Shown here one piece after another: positions 61,413 through 64,000 of a stretch of 64,000 bases of DNA. The DNA is from Weizmannia acidilactici (GTDB lineage Bacteria; Bacillota; Bacilli; Bacillales; Bacillaceae_C). Within the stretch, counting starts at the first letter, position 1. Every line of letters begins with the position of its first letter. The stretch spans positions 3,457 through 67,456 of the forward strand of contig NZ_BKZR01000017.1 of NCBI RefSeq assembly GCF_008974225.1, written 5' to 3'. The position numbers were made by a program, and so were the translations under genes. The notes beneath the pieces were generated by a model. That model worked only from the letters and a program-made list of their open reading frames with translations. It did not search any database and was not told where the DNA came from.

Positions 61413-62086
61413 AAGAATTGGGAAGGTTATATAGTCTGAAGCGTCGCCATAGTTAAGATTAACAGTGTAAACGGGCACATTATTTCGGCATAAAACACTG
61501 ATTTTTTATCAAATTTGAACGGATATTTTCACAAACTTTTTTGTATATTCTCAGCCGTTTATGAATCTTTATGCCAAATATGGCTTGACATGGAGCCTCT
61601 GTGGGCATGACTCTCAAGCCAGGAAACCAGCAGTATCAATGCTGGCTTCGCCCAACAAGGCTATCATGCCCACCTCTCCATGTAAAGCCGTGCTCCTAAG
61701 TTTATACGAAATTGGATACTGATTTATTTTGAAAATCACAATCTGGAATAAAGTGAAAGTTTACATTAACAGTTAAAAGAGCACATACACTATTCTTGAT
61801 ACTCAGGCGTTATGCTTTGCAAGGTTTGTGACACAAGAGGGTCATAGGATAGCGAGTTTGCAGCTCGAGATCCTGGGCCTCATGTTATCTCAGAAGAATA
61901 TACACTAGAATCTAGTACGCTGAGCATAAAAGATGAACGTGGCGTTTATGAAAGGCATAAACCGGACGATAATTATGGAAGCATGATTGAAAAATTGTGT
62001 ACTTATTTCACAAAGTGTTACGATCTCCGGAACATAAAATGATGTAAAATGAAAACGTGTACAATATTTAGATGGAGGTGTTTGTC
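61413..62086. other. 674-base gap with decayed or structured sequence, no recognised gene
   Basis: Apart from the structured element at 61582-61689, the region shows GGCATAAAAC/TTTATGCC-type short inverted repeats (about 61490-61575) and a stretch near 61800-61980 with GGTCATAGGATAGCGAG. All frames there are short and lack ribosome binding sites. The base composition is AT-rich compared with the flanking genes. It may be the wreck of an insertion element. Confidence 0.45.
61582..61689. repeat. 108-base long imperfect hairpin element
   Basis: GGCTTGACATGGAG...GTGGGCATGA on the left pairs with TCATGCCCAC..CTCCATGTAAAGCC on the right: three stem blocks of 10, 8 and 5 pairs with one mismatch and one small internal loop. 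The interior holds CCAGCA/TGCTGG as a second hairpin. It could be a folded RNA or the remains of a mobile element end. Strand is unknown. Confidence 0.6.
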
Positions 62087-63136
62087 ATGAGAGCAGCAGT
62101 TTGGCACGGAAGAAAAGATGTCAGAGTAGAAAAAAGGGATGTAAAGCCGGTTGGGCCAGATGAAGTAAAAGTTCGTGTGGCATGGGCAGGCATTTGCGGC
62201 AGCGACTTGCATGAATACCTGGAGAGGCCGATCACCATTCCGGGGGAAAACCGGATCCGCTGACCGGCATGCAGGCCCCGATCACTTTGGGCCATGAATT
62301 TTCAGGTATTGTCGAAGAAACCGGGAAGAAAGTGACACGTTTTAAAAAAGGTGACCGCGTTGTCATCAATCCGTTGATTACATACGGAAACAAACCGCCG
62401 GAATACGATATTTATGACGGTTTTCAGTTTGTCGGGCTTGGAAGTGACGGGGCTTTTGCCGATTATACGGTTGTAAAAGAAAAGAATGTGTATGCCCTGC
62501 TGGACATTCTTTCACTTGAGGAAGGGGCGCTGGTGGAGCCAACCGCTGTCGCTGTCCAGGCATTGAAGGAAGGCGATCTCCGTTTTGGACAGACAGCCGT
62601 CATTTTCGGGGCAAGTCCGATTGGATTGTTAAACGGCGCTTGCAGCCAAAGCGGCAGGTGCAAGCAGAATTGTTGTGCTGGATGTATCAGAAACACGGCT
62701 TGAAAAAGCAAAATTGTTCGGCGCAACGGATGTGATCAATTTGAAAGAACAGGATGCCGTGCAGGCAGTCCGCGCACTTTTGCCGAATGGGGCGAATGTA
62801 ACTTTTGAAGTAGCCGGCGTACCGGAAACGTTCACCCAGTCGCTTAAAGTGACCAAACCGCGCGGAACGGTCGTCGTTGTTTCGATTTTTGCAGGCCCGA
62901 TCCCATTTAATCCGTTTGATCTGACAGTCGCCGGAGTTAAGATTGTATCTTCCGCTGCTTATGAGCCGGACGTTTACCAGACAACGATTGACCTTATGGC
63001 GTCAGGCCGGCTCAACGTCCGCGAAGCCATCACTGGAAAAATCGAGCTGGAAAACCTTGTTGAAGAAGGCTTTCATGCATTGCTCAATGACAAATCACAT
63101 GCTAAAATTCTCGTAAAATTAAGTGGGGAACAATAA
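62087..63136 (+). pseudogene. 2,3-butanediol dehydrogenase-type zinc alcohol dehydrogenase with two one-base indels
   Basis: Medium-chain zinc alcohol dehydrogenase of the BdhA type (about 350 residues), which would reduce acetoin to 2,3-butanediol. ATG at 62087 follows GGAGGTG. MRAAVWHGRKDVRVEK and WAGICGSDLHEYLE carry the catalytic Cys. One missing C near 62250 breaks the frame (PDPLTGMQAPITLGHEF is restored by it). One extra A near 62632 breaks it again before AKAAGASRIVVLDVSETRLE. The remainder to 63136 is normal. The cysteine-rich structural zinc loop of the family is absent here, so the protein may belong to a cysteine-poor subgroup. Two nearby indels suggest decay or read error. Confidence 0.82.
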
Positions 63137-63151
63137 ATCAACTATTCTGTA

Positions 63152-63192
63152 AAGTTGCCTCACGTTCCGGTGATCGAGGTAGCTTTTTTTTT
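63152..63192 (+). terminator. Terminator after the dehydrogenase pseudogene
   Basis: AGTTGCCTC and GAGGTAGCT pair with a G-U, over a 14-base loop, followed by ten T. Confidence 0.8.
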
Positions 63193-63239
63193 TATAGTTT
63201 TTTAATGTACCCACGCAGTATGCAAGAAAAAAGGCAGGT

Positions 63240-63415
63240 AAAAGGGATATGAGAGCGGATCCCATTGCTATTAGAAAGAAAAAGGGTGAACGAAACTTCG
63301 TGATGAGCCGCCTCACAGCCGTTAGGAAGAAAAAGAGAGGACCAAACGGTAGCGAGAACCCGCATCACTACTGTTAGATAAGAAAATTGTAGGCTAAACA
63401 GTAGTGATAACCCCT
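63240..63415. repeat. Degenerate 52-nt tandem repeat, copy 3 of the family
   Basis: TTAG occurs at 63271, 63322 and 63374 (spacing 51 and 52), each followed by A/G-rich GAAAGAAAAAG, GAAGAAAAAGAGAG or ATAAGAAAATTG and then by an AAAC or AAACAG and AGCGAGAA-like segment. The last unit contains the inverted repeat ATCACTACTGTT (63364-63375) and AACAGTAGTGAT (63397-63408). The array fills the gap before the group II intron end. Confidence 0.55.
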
Positions 63416-63432
63416 TATGTTCGTTTCAATGT

Positions 63433-63820
63433 AATCGAGTAGGAGTGGGCGACTGGCCCCCGTCCTCTCACTCCACCGTACGTACGGTTCCGTATACGGC
63501 GGTTCAATCAAATAAATGACACTTGTCACAATACTTTTCATACAGGCTTTTCTGCACTTGGCGATTCAGCAGGAGCTGCCAAGGGTTTTGTGTAAAATTG
63601 GGCTGTTAGAGATTCTCCAATTTGCCTTCCTTAAATTTTCCCACTCATATGCTTTATGTTGGGGCACTCCTAATTGGATCAGCTTCTTGATCTTCGTTTT
63701 CGGTTTCTACCATTGTTTCCACAAAATCATTCGGAGCCCTCTTCTAATCCACGCATCTAACTTTTAGAAAATACTTGGGGTGTCGGCAAGTGAGAAATAT
63801 CCGCACCAACCCGTTAAGTA
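63433..63820 (-). mobile_element. 3' part of a group II intron (class C-like), interrupted by an IS
   Basis: On the minus strand the sequence GAACCGCCGTATACGG, AACCGTACGTACGGTGGAG, TGAGAGGACGGGGG and GCCCACTCCTACTCGATT (about 63500 to 63433) is the domain V/VI end familiar from bacterial group IIC introns. Upstream of it on that strand is the C-terminal part of the intron reverse transcriptase/maturase. The 5' part is cut by an IS that begins at about 63818-63821. Confidence 0.85.
63500..63820 (-). pseudogene. Group II intron reverse transcriptase/maturase, C-terminal remnant
   Basis: The minus-strand frame reads LTGWCGYFSLADTPSIF, then stop, KLDAWIRRGLRMILWKQW, stop, KPKTKIKKLIQLGVPQHKAY and EWENLRKANWRISNSPILHK, then a stop at the usual end region. 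This is the maturase X domain of intron-encoded proteins (DAWIRRRLRMILWKQWK and SNSPIL motifs). Two internal stop codons and loss of the reverse transcriptase domain make it inactive. Confidence 0.85.
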
Positions 63821-64000
63821 GGGCTTGCTGAATAAGCAAAAATTCGAGATTTGACAAGGGTTTTAGCCACTTTTGTCGAATATAAAGTGTAAGGATTTTA
63901 TGGAAAATACGTGAAAAACCTTGCACTTGGAGGCCATTTCAATGTACAAAAAAACGGAACATCAGTTAACTTTCGTAGAAGATTTTTTTCTACCATTCGA
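63818..64000 (+). mobile_element. 5' end of an insertion sequence, cut by the window edge
   Basis: It begins with GTAGGGCTTGCTGAATAAGCAAA (about 63819), of the GGGCTTGCTGAATAA type found at the ends of IS5/IS1182/IS4-like elements (recalled). It follows directly on interrupted intron coding sequence, and the transposase gene starts 120 bases inside. The right end is beyond the window. Confidence 0.65.
63942..64000 (+). CDS. Transposase, N-terminal end only
   Basis: ATG at 63942 with TTGGAGGCCATTTCA upstream opens MYKKTEHQLTFVEDFFLPF and runs off the window. The start is like those of IS4/IS5/IS1182-type DDE transposases of Bacillaceae; too little is visible to name the family firmly. Confidence 0.6.
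   Translation, partial: MYKKTEHQLTFVEDFFLPF

Noticed and set aside
61801..62040. Possible transposase remnant
   Set aside because: Short frames only, and I could not match them to a named family by eye; a translated search would be needed.
63240..63415. CRISPR-like periodic repeats
   Set aside because: The units are close to 52 bases in total and diverge throughout; there is no constant direct repeat of 24-40 bases with unique spacers, and no cas genes are in the window.

Overview
The window reads as a chromosomal stretch of a moderately GC-rich, spore-former-like Bacillaceae bacterium, most plausibly Heyndrickxia (Bacillus) coagulans or a close relative. This is an inference from the Bacillus-type layout of several loci (xylAB with divergent xylR, nadBCA with divergent nifS, the pucABCDE order, TPP and T-box leaders, CcpA-type cre sites), strong AGGAGG-like ribosome binding sites and lactic-acid-bacterium-like sugar PTS cassettes. 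No rRNA, tRNA or CRISPR array was recognised.

Layout. 1-7085 is an AT-rich island: the 3' end of an IS21-family element that has cut the end of a mannose-family PTS IID gene, the rest of a gntR-IIA-IIB-IIC-IID operon (IIB frameshifted), a nitrilase-family amidase, a long inverted repeat and a truncated ISL3-type element. At about 7085 base composition changes to the GC-richer host background. 7.1-9.1 kb is a TPP-riboswitch-controlled pyrimidine-precursor (ThiXY) transporter lacking an ATPase gene. 9.2-14.9 kb is the xylose locus (sugar symporter, xylB, xylA, divergent xylR, with xyl operator and cre). 15.3-20 kb is NAD synthesis (nadA, nadC, nadB, divergent nifS). 20.3-31.4 kb mixes live genes (ribokinase, SAM hydrolase behind a T-box, MFS transporter, metallo-hydrolase, FMN/Fe-S enoate reductase) with many decayed ones (RnfD-like, ThrRS/ECF fusion remnant, alcohol dehydrogenase, acyl-CoA dehydrogenase fused to acyl-CoA ligase, tetR with a stop codon, methyltransferase). 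31.6-34.3 kb is a lactate permease with a divergent LutR-type regulator.

35.3-39.1 kb is a beta-glucoside cassette (GH1 enzyme, frameshifted EIIC, GntR) that sits between two copies of the 5' end of an aminotransferase gene, which marks its insertion. 40-42 kb carries small genes and an LCP cell-wall protein. 42.5-47.1 kb is a polyamine catabolic cluster (TetR, putrescine-type aminotransferase, agmatinase-family enzyme, PuuP-like permease). 47.3-52.5 kb is a complete molybdenum hydroxylase operon (pucABCDE-like). 54-55 kb is an intracellular subtilisin. 55.3-61.4 kb is a second cellobiose-type PTS system, with a PRD activator, EIIA, EIIB, GH1 enzyme and EIIC, and a duplicated palindromic operator overlapped by cre-like sites. 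62-64 kb is a decayed butanediol dehydrogenase, a degenerate repeat block, a group II intron fragment and the start of another IS element.

Two things stand out beyond gene content. First, a degenerate tandem repeat with a period of about 52 nt recurs in three separate intergenic regions (15.0-15.2, 20.05-20.19 and 63.25-63.41 kb). Second, there are many single-base indels, several in homopolymers, in otherwise intact genes (IIB, EIIC, ymaF-like, butanediol dehydrogenase). These are either real recent decay or uncorrected sequencing error, and read-level data would decide.
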